Shown piece after piece: positions 9,284-17,293 of a stretch of 64,000 bases of DNA. The DNA lies in contig NZ_BDAM01000008.1 in assembly GCF_001895045.1 (NCBI RefSeq), forward strand, positions 62,001 to 126,000. The letters are read 5' to 3'. Source of the stretch: Rhodococcus coprophilus NBRC 100603. Its GTDB lineage: Bacteria > Actinomycetota > Actinomycetes > Mycobacteriales > Mycobacteriaceae. The position numbers and the translations under genes are program-made. The first letter of the stretch is position 1, and every line of letters begins with the position of its first letter. Under the pieces are notes generated by a model. The model did not search any database. It had not been told where the DNA came from and worked only from the letters and a program-made list of their open reading frames with translations.

Positions 9284-9664
9284 ATGGCGTGTCGTATCAG
9301 TGAACTGGTGCTCGGCTGTAGAGAACCCGAGGTGTTGGCCCGGTTCTGGTGTGCGGTCTTGGACTTCGTCGTGCTCGATCGTGAGGACGACGGGTCGCTG
9401 GAAATCGGGCCACGCGAAGGGTTCGGCGGCGCGCAGCCCACCATCATTCTGAGTCGCAGAGATGAGCCCGAGCCGGGGAAGTCGCGCTTGCACATCGACG
9501 TCAACGCAACCGATCGCGACCAGGACGCCGAACTCGACCGTCTGCTGAGCCTCGGTGCGGTACCGGCCGACATCGGCCAGACGGGCGCGGAGCAATGGCA
9601 TGTATTGGCTGATCCCGAGGGCAACGAGTTCTGCCTGCTGAAGACTCGGCTCGACCCTCTCTGA
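9284..9664 (+). CDS. VOC (glyoxalase/bleomycin resistance) superfamily protein
   Basis: This 126-residue protein has the paired beta-alpha-beta-beta-beta modules of the vicinal oxygen chelate fold: SELVLGCREPEVLARFWCAVLDF at the start, and ADPEGNEFCLLK near the C-terminus. It closely resembles the many small actinobacterial VOC proteins of unknown substrate. The ATG at 9284 has GGAGG 7 bases upstream. Its relation to the S4 gene (137 bases upstream) is unclear. Confidence 0.82.
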   Translation: MACRISELVLGCREPEVLARFWCAVLDFVVLDREDDGSLEIGPREGFGGAQPTIILSRRDEPEPGKSRLHIDVNATDRDQDAELDRLLSLGAVPADIGQTGAEQWHVLADPEGNEFCLLKTRLDPL

Positions 9665-9712
9665 CGGCACGCATCCCGGTGCCTCCAGAGACACCGGATG
9701 ACGTAAATTTTG

Positions 9713-9735
9713 ACAAATCGTTGTGTTTTTACAAC
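9713..9735. promoter_or_regulatory. Candidate operator/promoter region of the XRE-ABC operon
   Basis: ACAA-N4-TTGT at 9713-9724 is followed by GTTGT-N6-ACAAC at 9720-9735, giving three alternating half-sites in 23 bases. A TTGACA hexamer at 9710-9715 overlaps the first half-site. No clear -10 hexamer was identified. The elements end 10 bases before the start codon of the XRE regulator, where no Shine-Dalgarno is visible. Autorepression by the XRE protein is the likely use. Confidence 0.4.
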
Positions 9736-9745
9736 ACTTCGTTTC

Positions 9746-10021
9746 ATGAGTCCGGTACGCCGTGGGGAAACGCTCCCCATCTTCAACCGCATCCGCGTTC
9801 TCCGTGCGGAACGCGGGATGAGCCGCGCACAACTTGCCGAGCTCATCGACGTGAACCCCCAAACCGTGGGTGCCCTCGAACGCGGAGACCACTACCCGAG
9901 CCTGGATCTAGCCTTCCGCATCTGTGACGTCTTCGGCCTTCCCGTCGAGGCCGTCTTCTCACGCACCGAGTTCACTCCGTTGTCGACCGAGTTCTACCGA
10001 CGCCACCCCAAGGAGGCATGA
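9746..10021 (+). CDS. XRE-family helix-turn-helix regulator (YozG-like)
   Basis: This 91-residue protein is almost entirely a Cro/CI helix-turn-helix domain: NRIRVLRAERGMSRAQLAELIDVNPQTVGALERGDHYPSLDLAFRI, here described by residues about 16-60. It has no effector domain. Such small regulators commonly sit in front of a membrane protein and an ABC exporter, as here. The ATG at 9746 lacks a Shine-Dalgarno. It overlaps the next gene's ribosome-binding region; the next start codon is 2 bases after its stop. Confidence 0.87.
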   Translation: MSPVRRGETLPIFNRIRVLRAERGMSRAQLAELIDVNPQTVGALERGDHYPSLDLAFRICDVFGLPVEAVFSRTEFTPLSTEFYRRHPKEA

Positions 10022-10022
10022 G

Positions 10023-10559
10023 ATGTCCACCGCGTCGCTCATCGACCGGTACGAGGACTACCGCACGCGCCGGTTCCTGACACACGAAGCCACATTCGGA
10101 CGCTGGCTTCCGGGGTGGCGCAGACAGCACCGTCGCCGCATCCTCGCCGGCACCGTCATCGCGCTGATCTCGGCGATGTTCGTCATTTCCGTTGCAACCT
10201 ACTTCTTCCCCGCCGTCGCGCTCGTGTGGCTTCTGGTGGTGTTCGCGTTCCTGCCCGCATGGACGTGCCTGCAGATCGTGTCGGGACGGCAATCCGACGC
10301 CCCGCGACATGCGCTGGACGAGCGCGAGATCGCCGAGCGCAACAGCGCCCGCTCGATCGGACTCTCGGTAGCCCAAAGCCTGCTTATCGTGCCGATCTTC
10401 GCACTATTGTGGAGCCCGCCTTTCGATTTCATCGACCACCGGGCCCTTTGCTACTCCGCAGGTGGATTCGCGCTCGCCGCAATTCTTTTCAGCGGATGCC
10501 TGCCGGCAGTGTTGCTGGCGTGGACCCGGCCCGACGACGACCCGGAGGACCAGATATGA
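10023..10559 (+). CDS. Integral membrane protein, part of XRE-ABC operon
   Basis: This 178-residue protein has a basic cytoplasmic N-terminus and four predicted transmembrane helices in two pairs (about residues 42-63 and 65-85, then 115-135 and 145-165), separated by a charged loop. No named family is recognised. It is preceded by AGGAGG and coupled to the ABC ATPase gene by an ATGA overlap. Proteins of this layout next to small XRE regulators and ABC exporters are widespread in Gram-positives; the function is unknown. Confidence 0.75.
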   Translation: MSTASLIDRYEDYRTRRFLTHEATFGRWLPGWRRQHRRRILAGTVIALISAMFVISVATYFFPAVALVWLLVVFAFLPAWTCLQIVSGRQSDAPRHALDEREIAERNSARSIGLSVAQSLLIVPIFALLWSPPFDFIDHRALCYSAGGFALAAILFSGCLPAVLLAWTRPDDDPEDQI

Positions 10560-11446
10560 CTCTCACGATCGACAATCTCTCCAAACGTTACGGAAGCACT
10601 GTCGCTCTCGACGGCGTGAGTTTCGAGGTGAGGCCGGGTGAACTGTTCGGCTTCGTCGGCAGCAACGGTGCCGGCAAGACCACCACCATGCGCATCGCGT
10701 TGGGTGTTCTCGCCGCCGACAGCGGTGAGGTCCGGCTCGACGGCAAGCCCGTCGACCTCGAGGTCCGCCGCACGATCGGGTACATGCCCGAGGAGCGCGG
10801 CCTCTATCCGAAGATGAAGGTCGGTAACCAGCTGACCTATCTTGCTCAATTGCACGGTCTTTCGAAGCGCGATGCCACGGCGGCGATGCAGCGGTGGACC
10901 GAGAGGCTCGGCATCGCCGAGCGGATCGGCGACACGGTCGACTCCTTGTCTCTCGGCAATCAGCAGCGGGTTCAGCTCGCCGCGGCGCTCATCCACGACC
11001 CGGCGGTTCTCGTCCTCGACGAACCGTTCTCCGGCCTCGACCCCGTCGCCGTCGACGTCATGAGCGAGGTGCTCGTCGAGAAGGCGAACACCGGTGTTCC
11101 CGTCATCTTCTCGAGCCACCAGCTCGATCTCGTGCAGCGGCTCTGCAAGCGAGTCGGCATCATCGTCCACGGACGTATGCGCGTCGTCGGCGAGGTCGAC
11201 GAACTGCGCGCAAGCGGAAGTGCTCACCTCGTCGTGCACGCGCCCGATGCCCCGGTGGGTTGGGCCGACGGTCTGCCGGGTGTCTCCGACGCAGAGTATC
11301 TCGACGGCCGGACCACGCTCGCGGTCGAACCCGGCGCCGACGACCAGCAGATCCTCAAGACCGCACTGTCCACCGGCCCGGTCCACGAGTTCTCCTTGGA
11401 GCAACCGTCCCTGACCGATCTGTTCCGAGAGGTGGTGGCCGCATGA
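10556..11446 (+). CDS. natA: ABC transporter ATP-binding protein (NatA-like)
   Basis: This 296-residue ATPase has Walker A GSNGAGKTTT at about residues 35-44, a signature LSLGNQQR in place of LSGGQ, Walker B VLVLDEPFSGLDP and a switch His in IFSSHQ. The C-terminal extension (about 215-296, DUF4162-like) is typical of the NatA/YhaQ group that pairs with NatB permeases. It overlaps both neighbours by ATGA. The system most likely exports a cation, lipid or toxic compound. Confidence 0.9.
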   Translation: MTLTIDNLSKRYGSTVALDGVSFEVRPGELFGFVGSNGAGKTTTMRIALGVLAADSGEVRLDGKPVDLEVRRTIGYMPEERGLYPKMKVGNQLTYLAQLHGLSKRDATAAMQRWTERLGIAERIGDTVDSLSLGNQQRVQLAAALIHDPAVLVLDEPFSGLDPVAVDVMSEVLVEKANTGVPVIFSSHQLDLVQRLCKRVGIIVHGRMRVVGEVDELRASGSAHLVVHAPDAPVGWADGLPGVSDAEYLDGRTTLAVEPGADDQQILKTALSTGPVHEFSLEQPSLTDLFREVVAA

Positions 11447-12636
11447 GCGCCCCATTGAGCAACTCGCGTGCGATCGGGCTCGTCGCCCGACGTGAATTCT
11501 TCACCCAGGTCCAGAAGAAGAGCTTTGTCATCAGCAACGCCCTCGTGCTGATCGCAATCGTCGTCGGCATCGTCGCAACATCGATCTTCTCCGGAGGCGA
11601 CGACGAACAACCTACCGTCGGGGTCGTAGCCGGCTATTCCCTCGGCACCACGCTCGGCTCCATCGGCGACGCCGCGGGCATGCCGATCGAAATCTCGACT
11701 GTGCCCGACGCGGACGCCGGACGTGAGCAGGTCAGCAGCGGCAGCCTGGACGTCGCCCTCGTTCCGGGCACGGACGGCACCGTCACCGCGATTTCCGAAT
11801 CCGAGATCGACGCCGGTCTCAAGACGCTGATCGATACTGCGGTCGCGCAGGAAGCCCAGTCCGCGGCGTTGACCACTCGTGGCGTCGACCCTGCGGAGGT
11901 CGCTGCCGATGCTGCACGCGCAACGGTGGTCGTCGAAGCCATCGATCCCCCCGACCCCGAGCAGGGCCAGCGAATCATCCTGTCGATCCTTGCCGTGGTC
12001 CTGCTGTACATGCAGATCCTGTTGTTCGGAACGTACGTCGCGATGGGCGTGGTCGAGGAGAAATCCTCGCGCGTCGTCGAACTGCTGCTCTCCACGCTCC
12101 GCCCGTTGCAGTTGCTGTGGGGCAAGATCCTCGGCATCGGTGCCGTCGGTTTGCTCCAGCTCACCGCGTACGGCGTCGTGGGTGTCGGTACCGCGCTCGC
12201 CACGGGGACACTGACCGTCACGGGCACAGCCCTCAGCGTGCTGGCCGGCACGATCGGCTGGTTCATTCTCGGCTTCGCCTTCTTCGCCGTCCTCTACGCC
12301 GCGGCGGGGTCGATGGTGTCGCGCCAAGAGGACGTGAACTCCACGTCCGGACCATTGATGGTCGTCATCATCGCGATGTTCCTCGCGGCGTTCTCCTCGG
12401 TCGACGACCCGGAAGCCTCGTGGAGCACGACCCTCAGCTGGATACCGCCGTTCTCGGCGATTCTCATGCCGCTCCGCATCGCCGCAGGTGTCGCGACTCC
12501 GGTGCAGATCGTCGGCACCGTCCTTCTCATGCTTGCTGCGACGGCGTTGCTCAGTGTCATTGCCGCCAAGATCTACCAACGCTCGATCCTGCGTATCGGC
12601 CGCACGGTCACGTGGAAGGAAGCGATCGGCCGGTAG
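11443..12636 (+). CDS. natB: ABC transporter permease (NatB-like)
   Basis: This 397-residue permease of the ABC-2 family has an N-terminal helix (about residues 22-45), a long extracytoplasmic domain (45-180), and five or six helices in the C-terminal half. The sequence MGVVEEKSSRVVELLLSTLRPLQLLWGKI is the cytoplasmic coupling segment seen in NatB. It overlaps the ATPase gene by ATGA and ends the operon. The substrate is not known. Confidence 0.9.
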   Translation: MSAPLSNSRAIGLVARREFFTQVQKKSFVISNALVLIAIVVGIVATSIFSGGDDEQPTVGVVAGYSLGTTLGSIGDAAGMPIEISTVPDADAGREQVSSGSLDVALVPGTDGTVTAISESEIDAGLKTLIDTAVAQEAQSAALTTRGVDPAEVAADAARATVVVEAIDPPDPEQGQRIILSILAVVLLYMQILLFGTYVAMGVVEEKSSRVVELLLSTLRPLQLLWGKILGIGAVGLLQLTAYGVVGVGTALATGTLTVTGTALSVLAGTIGWFILGFAFFAVLYAAAGSMVSRQEDVNSTSGPLMVVIIAMFLAAFSSVDDPEASWSTTLSWIPPFSAILMPLRIAAGVATPVQIVGTVLLMLAATALLSVIAAKIYQRSILRIGRTVTWKEAIGR

Positions 12637-12716
12637 CCGTGGGCGCACGGTTCAGCGAGTCGCCTGCCCGTCTCGTATAGGTTCGTTCCACAGCATGATC
12701 GACAGGTGGAGGCGAC

Positions 12717-14225
12717 GTGGCGGGCAACAAGATCTCCGCGCAGGAGTTCATCGACGGCGTGATCGACCCGGGTAGTTTCACCTCGTGGGACACAGCCCCG
12801 GTGGACGTCCCGGCCGACGAGAACTATCGGGCGGAACTTCGGCGGGCCGCCGAAAAATCCGGCACCGACGAGTCGGTTCTCACCGGTGCCGGGACCGTGC
12901 ACGGACGCCGCGTGGCGCTGATCGCCTGCGAGTTCTCCTTCCTCGCAGGGTCGATCGGCGTCGCGGCGGCCGAGCGCATCGTGACCGCGATCGAACGCGC
13001 CACCGAAGAGCGTCTCCCCCTGCTCGCCTCCCCCACCTCCGGAGGCACTCGAATGCAGGAGGGGACGCTCGCGTTCGTACAGATGGTGAAGATCGCCGCC
13101 GCCGTCGCCGAGCACAAAGCTTCACATCTGGGTTACCTTGTGTACCTGCGCAATCCGACCACCGGCGGAGTGTTCGCGTCGTGGGGATCGCTCGGGCACG
13201 TCACCGCCGCAGAACCGGGCGCACTCGTCGGATTTCTCGGGCCCCGCGTCTACCAAGCGCTCTACAACGAGCCGTTCCCGGAAGGCGTACAGACGGCGGA
13301 AAACCTCTACCGCAAGGGCGTGATCGACGGAGTCGTTCCGCTCGAGGGCGTCCGGCAACTCGTGCACCGGCTTCTGCGTGTGCTCGTGGAACCGGATCGC
13401 CCCGATAACAGCACCTCTCGCGCCGTCACCACCGTCGACGACGTGCCCGATATTCCGGCCTGGCAGTCGGTGATGCTCAGCCGCCGGTCCGAGCGGCCGG
13501 GGATCCGTGAACTGCTCCGGCACGCGGCCTCTGCTCAGGTGAGGCTGTCCGGCACCGGGGAAGGCGAGTCCGACAGCACAGTGTTGTTGTCGCTGGCTCG
13601 GTTTCGCGGGGTGTCGTGCGTGATGTTCGGGCAGGACCGCACCGGGCAGTCCGCGTCGAGCACGATGGGTCCCGGCGCGCTACGGGAAGCGCGACGCGCA
13701 ATGCGGCTTGCCGAAGAGCTTCGACTTCCGCTGGTTCTCGTCATCGACACCCTCGGCGCCTCGTTGTCCAAGGAGGCCGAGGAGCGCGGACTCGCACCGG
13801 AAATCGCCCGGTGCATATCCGATCTCGTGACACTGTCGACTCCGACGGTGTCGGTGCTGCTCGGCCAGGGCACCGGCGGCGGCGCGCTGGCACTGCTGCC
13901 CGCCGACCGTGTGCTGTGCGCGCAGCACGGCTGGCTCGCCCCACTACCCCCGGAGGGGGCGAGTGCCATCGTGCACCGCGACACGACCCACGCCCCGCGG
14001 ATGGCGGAAGCGCAAGGAATCAGAGCGCGGGACCTGCTTCGCAACGGAATCGTGGACGGGGTGATTCCCGAGCGACCCGACGCCACTGAGGAACCCAAGG
14101 AGTTCGTGAAGCGAGTCGGGGCGGCCGTCGCGCGCGAACTCGCCGAACTTGCCGACGAACCCGCGGGCGAGCGGTACAGCCGGCGAATCGACCGGTATCG
14201 CCGATTGGGCGTCCCGACAGTGTGA
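12717..14225 (+). CDS. accD3: Acyl-CoA carboxylase carboxyltransferase-like protein (AccD3)
   Basis: This 502-residue protein has two carboxyltransferase halves. The N-terminal half carries SPTSGGTRMQEG and an FLGPRVYQAL motif, the C-terminal half LGQGTGGGALALLPADRVL. It matches mycobacterial AccD3 (Rv0904c) in length and layout, as expected next to the echA6 region. The zinc finger of bacterial AccD subunits is not seen. It starts at GTG 12717 with AGGTGGAGG upstream. Directly after its stop begins a decayed reversed gene (14226-14417). Its partner biotin subunit is not in the window. Confidence 0.88.
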   Translation: MAGNKISAQEFIDGVIDPGSFTSWDTAPVDVPADENYRAELRRAAEKSGTDESVLTGAGTVHGRRVALIACEFSFLAGSIGVAAAERIVTAIERATEERLPLLASPTSGGTRMQEGTLAFVQMVKIAAAVAEHKASHLGYLVYLRNPTTGGVFASWGSLGHVTAAEPGALVGFLGPRVYQALYNEPFPEGVQTAENLYRKGVIDGVVPLEGVRQLVHRLLRVLVEPDRPDNSTSRAVTTVDDVPDIPAWQSVMLSRRSERPGIRELLRHAASAQVRLSGTGEGESDSTVLLSLARFRGVSCVMFGQDRTGQSASSTMGPGALREARRAMRLAEELRLPLVLVIDTLGASLSKEAEERGLAPEIARCISDLVTLSTPTVSVLLGQGTGGGALALLPADRVLCAQHGWLAPLPPEGASAIVHRDTTHAPRMAEAQGIRARDLLRNGIVDGVIPERPDATEEPKEFVKRVGAAVARELAELADEPAGERYSRRIDRYRRLGVPTV

Positions 14226-14417
14226 GTAGTGCGTCGGCGCCGCGCAGCGTCGCGACCAGGTCGTCCTCTGCCACGTCGACGCCGCGAACTGCCCCTTCGG
14301 AACATCCCACTCGGTCGGGCGACGAGCCACACCCAGAACCGTGGCCACGGAGGGCTCTGCCCCGAAGGCTCGAACCACAGCGGTGCCGACGTTGCCCGTC
14401 GCGCCGGTGACGACCAC
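14226..14417 (-). pseudogene. Remnant of an NAD-dependent epimerase/SDR gene
   Basis: Reading leftward from GTG 14417, the frame gives VVTGATGNVGTAVVRAFG (the Rossmann dinucleotide motif TGATGNVG), then LGVARRPTEWDVPKG, typical of SDR epimerases. Near 14300 the reading continues in the neighbouring frame as GVDVAEDDLVATLRGADALL, so there is a 1-base frameshift. Similarity then ends at about 14226, exactly at the stop of accD3. About 60 of the roughly 300 residues of such enzymes remain. This is a frameshifted and truncated copy, probably a scar of the event that brought in the accessory genes to its right. Confidence 0.72.
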
Positions 14418-14632
14418 CTATATGCCGGAAGATCCGGCTTTCGAGGCGGGCATGAAACGTGTCCTCCGCCTGGCGGTTTGGTCGACCAGGTCGGGACAGG
14501 AGCGCAAGGAACAGTTCCGTCGACGGATGGTGCGCTAAATCTGCAGATCGAGCACACCCACACCATCGATGGGCGGGGGCGTGTGCCGACCCGACAGCTC
14601 ACGGCGTCATGGGACGGAACGAGGGTCTCGTA

Positions 14633-14824
14633 TTACATGGGCATGTGCATCATGGGCATCCCGCCCATCTGGTGCAGCCACATCATCAAGTGGTGTAGCA
14701 ACATGTGCGCCTGGTCCATCATCATCATCACGTTCACCGCCGTGACCTGCCCTTCTGGAGTCGCCGGACCGGGGGATCCGTCCCGCGACCACTTCCCATC
14801 GTCCTCCTCGGTGCGGCGGTTCAC
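14633..14824 (-). CDS. Met/His-rich small protein
   Basis: This is a 63-residue frame starting at GTG 14824. The first half is charged and Pro/Gly-rich; the last 34 residues hold 13 Met and 5 His (for example VMMMMDQAHMLLHHLMM and MGGMPMMHMPM) and end the protein. About 56 of 63 codons end in G or C, as in true genes here, although ATG codons inflate this. An internal GTG just before the Met-rich part is an alternative start. No family is recognised. Met/His clusters bind Cu(I), Ag(I) or Ni; the nearby P1B-5 ATPase makes a metal role plausible but unproven. Apart from this frame and the epimerase remnant, nothing else is seen between 14226 and 14982. Confidence 0.45.
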   Translation of the reverse strand: MNRRTEEDDGKWSRDGSPGPATPEGQVTAVNVMMMMDQAHMLLHHLMMWLHQMGGMPMMHMPM

Positions 14825-14982
14825 ACCACGGTTCGGCCGTGATCCGAAAGCTCACTTGTGCGCCCGACAAAGACATCTTCCTAACCGGCTGAGAATGCCG
14901 GCGGTCGACTGAGAAGGTTCCATTTTCGTGGATACTTCCGAACTCCTCTCCACATCGGCGTACCTACTCGAATATTGAGTTC

Positions 14983-15537
14983 ATGTCGACTATCAGCGGG
15001 CTTCCTGCACATGTACTGCTCGTCCATTTCATGGTGGTTCTTGCGCCGGTGACCGCGATCCTGGTCGCAGTGTGCGGAGTATGGCCGGCCGCTCGACGTC
15101 GACTCGTCTGGCCGACCCTCGTTCTCGCGACCGTCGTACTGGCTCTGACTCCGGTGACGATCGAGGCCGGTGAATGGCTCGAAGAGCATGTCGATCGGTC
15201 TGCGGCCGTGGAGGTCCACACCGAACTGGGCGACACGATGCTGTACTTCGCCGCGGTCCTGTTCATCGCCGCCCTGGCTCTTGCCGCACTCCATCTCAGA
15301 GAGCGAACGGCACGACCGTCTCGGGTGCTCAGGGTGGTCGCGGCTGCTCTGGCACTGGTCGCCGCCGTCGCCGTGATCGTGCAGATCTACCGTGTCGGTG
15401 AATCGGGTTCACGGGCGGTGTGGGGCGATGTCGCGGCGTACTCGGACGCGACCACTCAGCGGGAACCCCACGTCGACAACAATTATCGGCATACCACGGA
15501 TGGCTACGACCTCGTGATCCGCTGGCTCTGGTCATGA
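14983..15537 (+). CDS. DUF2231 family membrane protein
   Basis: This 184-residue protein has four transmembrane helices. It begins with GLPAHVLLVHFMVVLAPVTAIL, the characteristic DUF2231 opening with conserved His residues, and a conserved HTELGD segment precedes the third helix. Family members often accompany redox or metal-handling genes and may bind a cofactor between helices. Its stop overlaps the start of the AI-2E-type permease gene (ATGA), so the two are coupled. The function is unknown. Confidence 0.85.
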   Translation: MSTISGLPAHVLLVHFMVVLAPVTAILVAVCGVWPAARRRLVWPTLVLATVVLALTPVTIEAGEWLEEHVDRSAAVEVHTELGDTMLYFAAVLFIAALALAALHLRERTARPSRVLRVVAAALALVAAVAVIVQIYRVGESGSRAVWGDVAAYSDATTQREPHVDNNYRHTTDGYDLVIRWLWS

Positions 15538-16694
15538 CCGGTTCAGACGGTGATCCACCAACCCACTCCGATCCCGAGCGAGTCCCGGATACCGACCCGA
15601 TCGCCGCAGCCGAACGGACTGCGGCCGCGCTGAGCAGCGACGGCTCTCCTCGCGGCACGCTCGGTCCCCGATTCGATCGCCACTCCCCCTTCTTCACGGG
15701 GATGACTGCCGCGGCCGGCGCACTCACCACCGTCGCGGTCGTGCTTGCGGCACGGGCTGTGGAGTCGATCCTGATCCTGATCGGTGTCGCGTTCTTCCTC
15801 GCTCTCGGAATCGAACCGCTGGTGCGGTGGGTAACTGCCCGCCGGGTCCCGCGATGGGCGGCGGTCACCGGTGTATTCGTTGTCGGGGGCGCCGCGCTCA
15901 CAGCACTGGTGGCTGCGGCGGTTCCGCCGCTGACCGAGCAAGCATCGGCATTGATCGCTGCTGCCCCGCACTACTTCGAACAACTCACCGAGCCGTCGTC
16001 GTGGGTCGGTCGCCTGAATGCCCGCTTCGACTTGCAGCACCGGTTGACCCAGTTCTCGGGCGGCGCGGGCACATCGGTCTTGGGAGAAATCGTCACGGCA
16101 GGAGAGGCCGTGTTCACCGCGTTGACCGACACCCTCATCGTCACGGTGCTGACGATCTATTTTCTTGCCGATCTTCCCCGCTTACGTGCCACCTTGTATC
16201 GGTTCGTCCCGCACTCCCGGCGCCCCCGGGCGATCCTGCTGGGCGACGAGATCTTCGCGAAGGTCGGCTCGTACGTGCTCGGCAACGTCATCATCTCGGT
16301 GATCGCAGGCGTAGCCACCTTCGTGTGGCTCGTCGCATTCTCCGTGCCCTACGCGCTTCTACTGGGAGTTTTCGTCGCCGTCCTCGACCTGGTGCCGCTG
16401 ATCGGCTCGACGATCGCCGGCATCGCGGTGGCGGCCGTAGCGTTGACGGTTTCGGTGCCGGTCTGCGTGGCCACGATCGTGTTCTTTGTCGCCTTCCGGC
16501 TCGGTGAGGACTATCTGCTCGTTCCCAAGATCATCGGACGGTCGGTCGAGGTACCGGCTCTGAGCACCTTGATCGCCGTCCTGATCGGCGGGTCGCTGCT
16601 GGGTCTGGTGGGAGCACTGGTGGCGATTCCGTTCGCCGCCGCAGTGCACCTGCTCGCACAGGAAGTGTTCTTCCCGCGTCTCGACCGCGGCTGA
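15534..16694 (+). CDS. AI-2E (PerM/YdiK) family transporter
   Basis: This 386-residue membrane protein has about eight helices. It shows the paired N-terminal helices, a large periplasmic domain (about residues 120-190), and the family core FLADLPRLRATLYRFVP, with VLDLVPLIGSTIAGI and EDYLLVPKIIGRSVEVP near the end. The family name comes from TqsA, but most members are uncharacterised antiporters or exporters. The hydrophilic N-terminus (residues 1-50) is long for the family. It is coupled to the DUF2231 gene by ATGA. Confidence 0.88.
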   Translation: MTGSDGDPPTHSDPERVPDTDPIAAAERTAAALSSDGSPRGTLGPRFDRHSPFFTGMTAAAGALTTVAVVLAARAVESILILIGVAFFLALGIEPLVRWVTARRVPRWAAVTGVFVVGGAALTALVAAAVPPLTEQASALIAAAPHYFEQLTEPSSWVGRLNARFDLQHRLTQFSGGAGTSVLGEIVTAGEAVFTALTDTLIVTVLTIYFLADLPRLRATLYRFVPHSRRPRAILLGDEIFAKVGSYVLGNVIISVIAGVATFVWLVAFSVPYALLLGVFVAVLDLVPLIGSTIAGIAVAAVALTVSVPVCVATIVFFVAFRLGEDYLLVPKIIGRSVEVPALSTLIAVLIGGSLLGLVGALVAIPFAAAVHLLAQEVFFPRLDRG

Positions 16695-16722
16695 CCAGTG
16701 TCACCGAACCCGCGGATGGTCG

Positions 16723-16977
16723 TCAGCTACGCCGCAGTGCCGCCCGCCGGGCGAGGAACTCGTCCTCGTCGATCTCACCGCGCGCGAACCGTTCGGCGAG
16801 GATCCCTTCGGCGTCGTGATGATCCGGACGTTCCAGTTCGGGACGGCCTGTCGTGGAAAGTCTGCGGGCCAGATAGACGCCGTAGACGACGAGGAGGACT
16901 ATTGCCGACCAGAGCAGGACGATCATCACCGCCATCAGCAGCACACCGCCCCCTCCGGCGCCATACCAACCGTGCAT
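16723..16977 (-). CDS. SHOCT domain small membrane protein
   Basis: This 84-residue protein has a Gly-rich start, one transmembrane helix (about residues 12-36, VLLMAVMIVLLWSAIVLLVVYGV) and a C-terminal SHOCT domain (AEGILAERFARGEIDEDEFLARRAAL). SHOCT is a short oligomerisation or localisation motif. The ATG at 16977 has GAGAGGTGAG just upstream. It lies convergent to the AI-2E-type gene and divergent from the P-type ATPase gene. Such proteins are frequent beside copper or stress genes in actinobacteria. Confidence 0.85.
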   Translation of the reverse strand: MHGWYGAGGGGVLLMAVMIVLLWSAIVLLVVYGVYLARRLSTTGRPELERPDHHDAEGILAERFARGEIDEDEFLARRAALRRS

Positions 16978-17293
16978 GGCTCTCACCTCTCGTTTCGTGG
17001 CGGTCGCAGATGTCGTTCGCAGGTTCACAGGCCGCCCGCTGTCGACATGTGCGCACACAGCGTCAATCGGCCGAGACGAAAGCGGTCATGTCGACGCTTC
17101 GCCATGTTTCACAGTATTCGCGGTTTCTGAGGAATCGAGCAGAAGGTCCTGAGAATCCGGAGAGGCACCGAGACGTTCTTACCGATGCCGATCGGGTTCA
17201 TCACGACCGCCGGATACCCGTCGAGGCGCCGCGCATTTCGCTAGCGTCGGTGATATCCGGAGTTCGAAGCCCCAGACAAGCAGGATCGGCGCA
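16978..17293. other. 316-base intergenic region, divergent promoters expected
   Basis: This gap separates the SHOCT gene (leftward) from the P1B-5 ATPase gene (rightward) and should hold both promoters. No convincing -10/-35 pair, operator palindrome, small gene or terminator was recognised in it. Confidence 0.5.

Noticed and set aside
14229-14912. Plus-strand 227-codon frame after accD3
   Set aside because: It crosses the epimerase remnant and the Met-rich frame, is Arg-rich at the start and has no domain.
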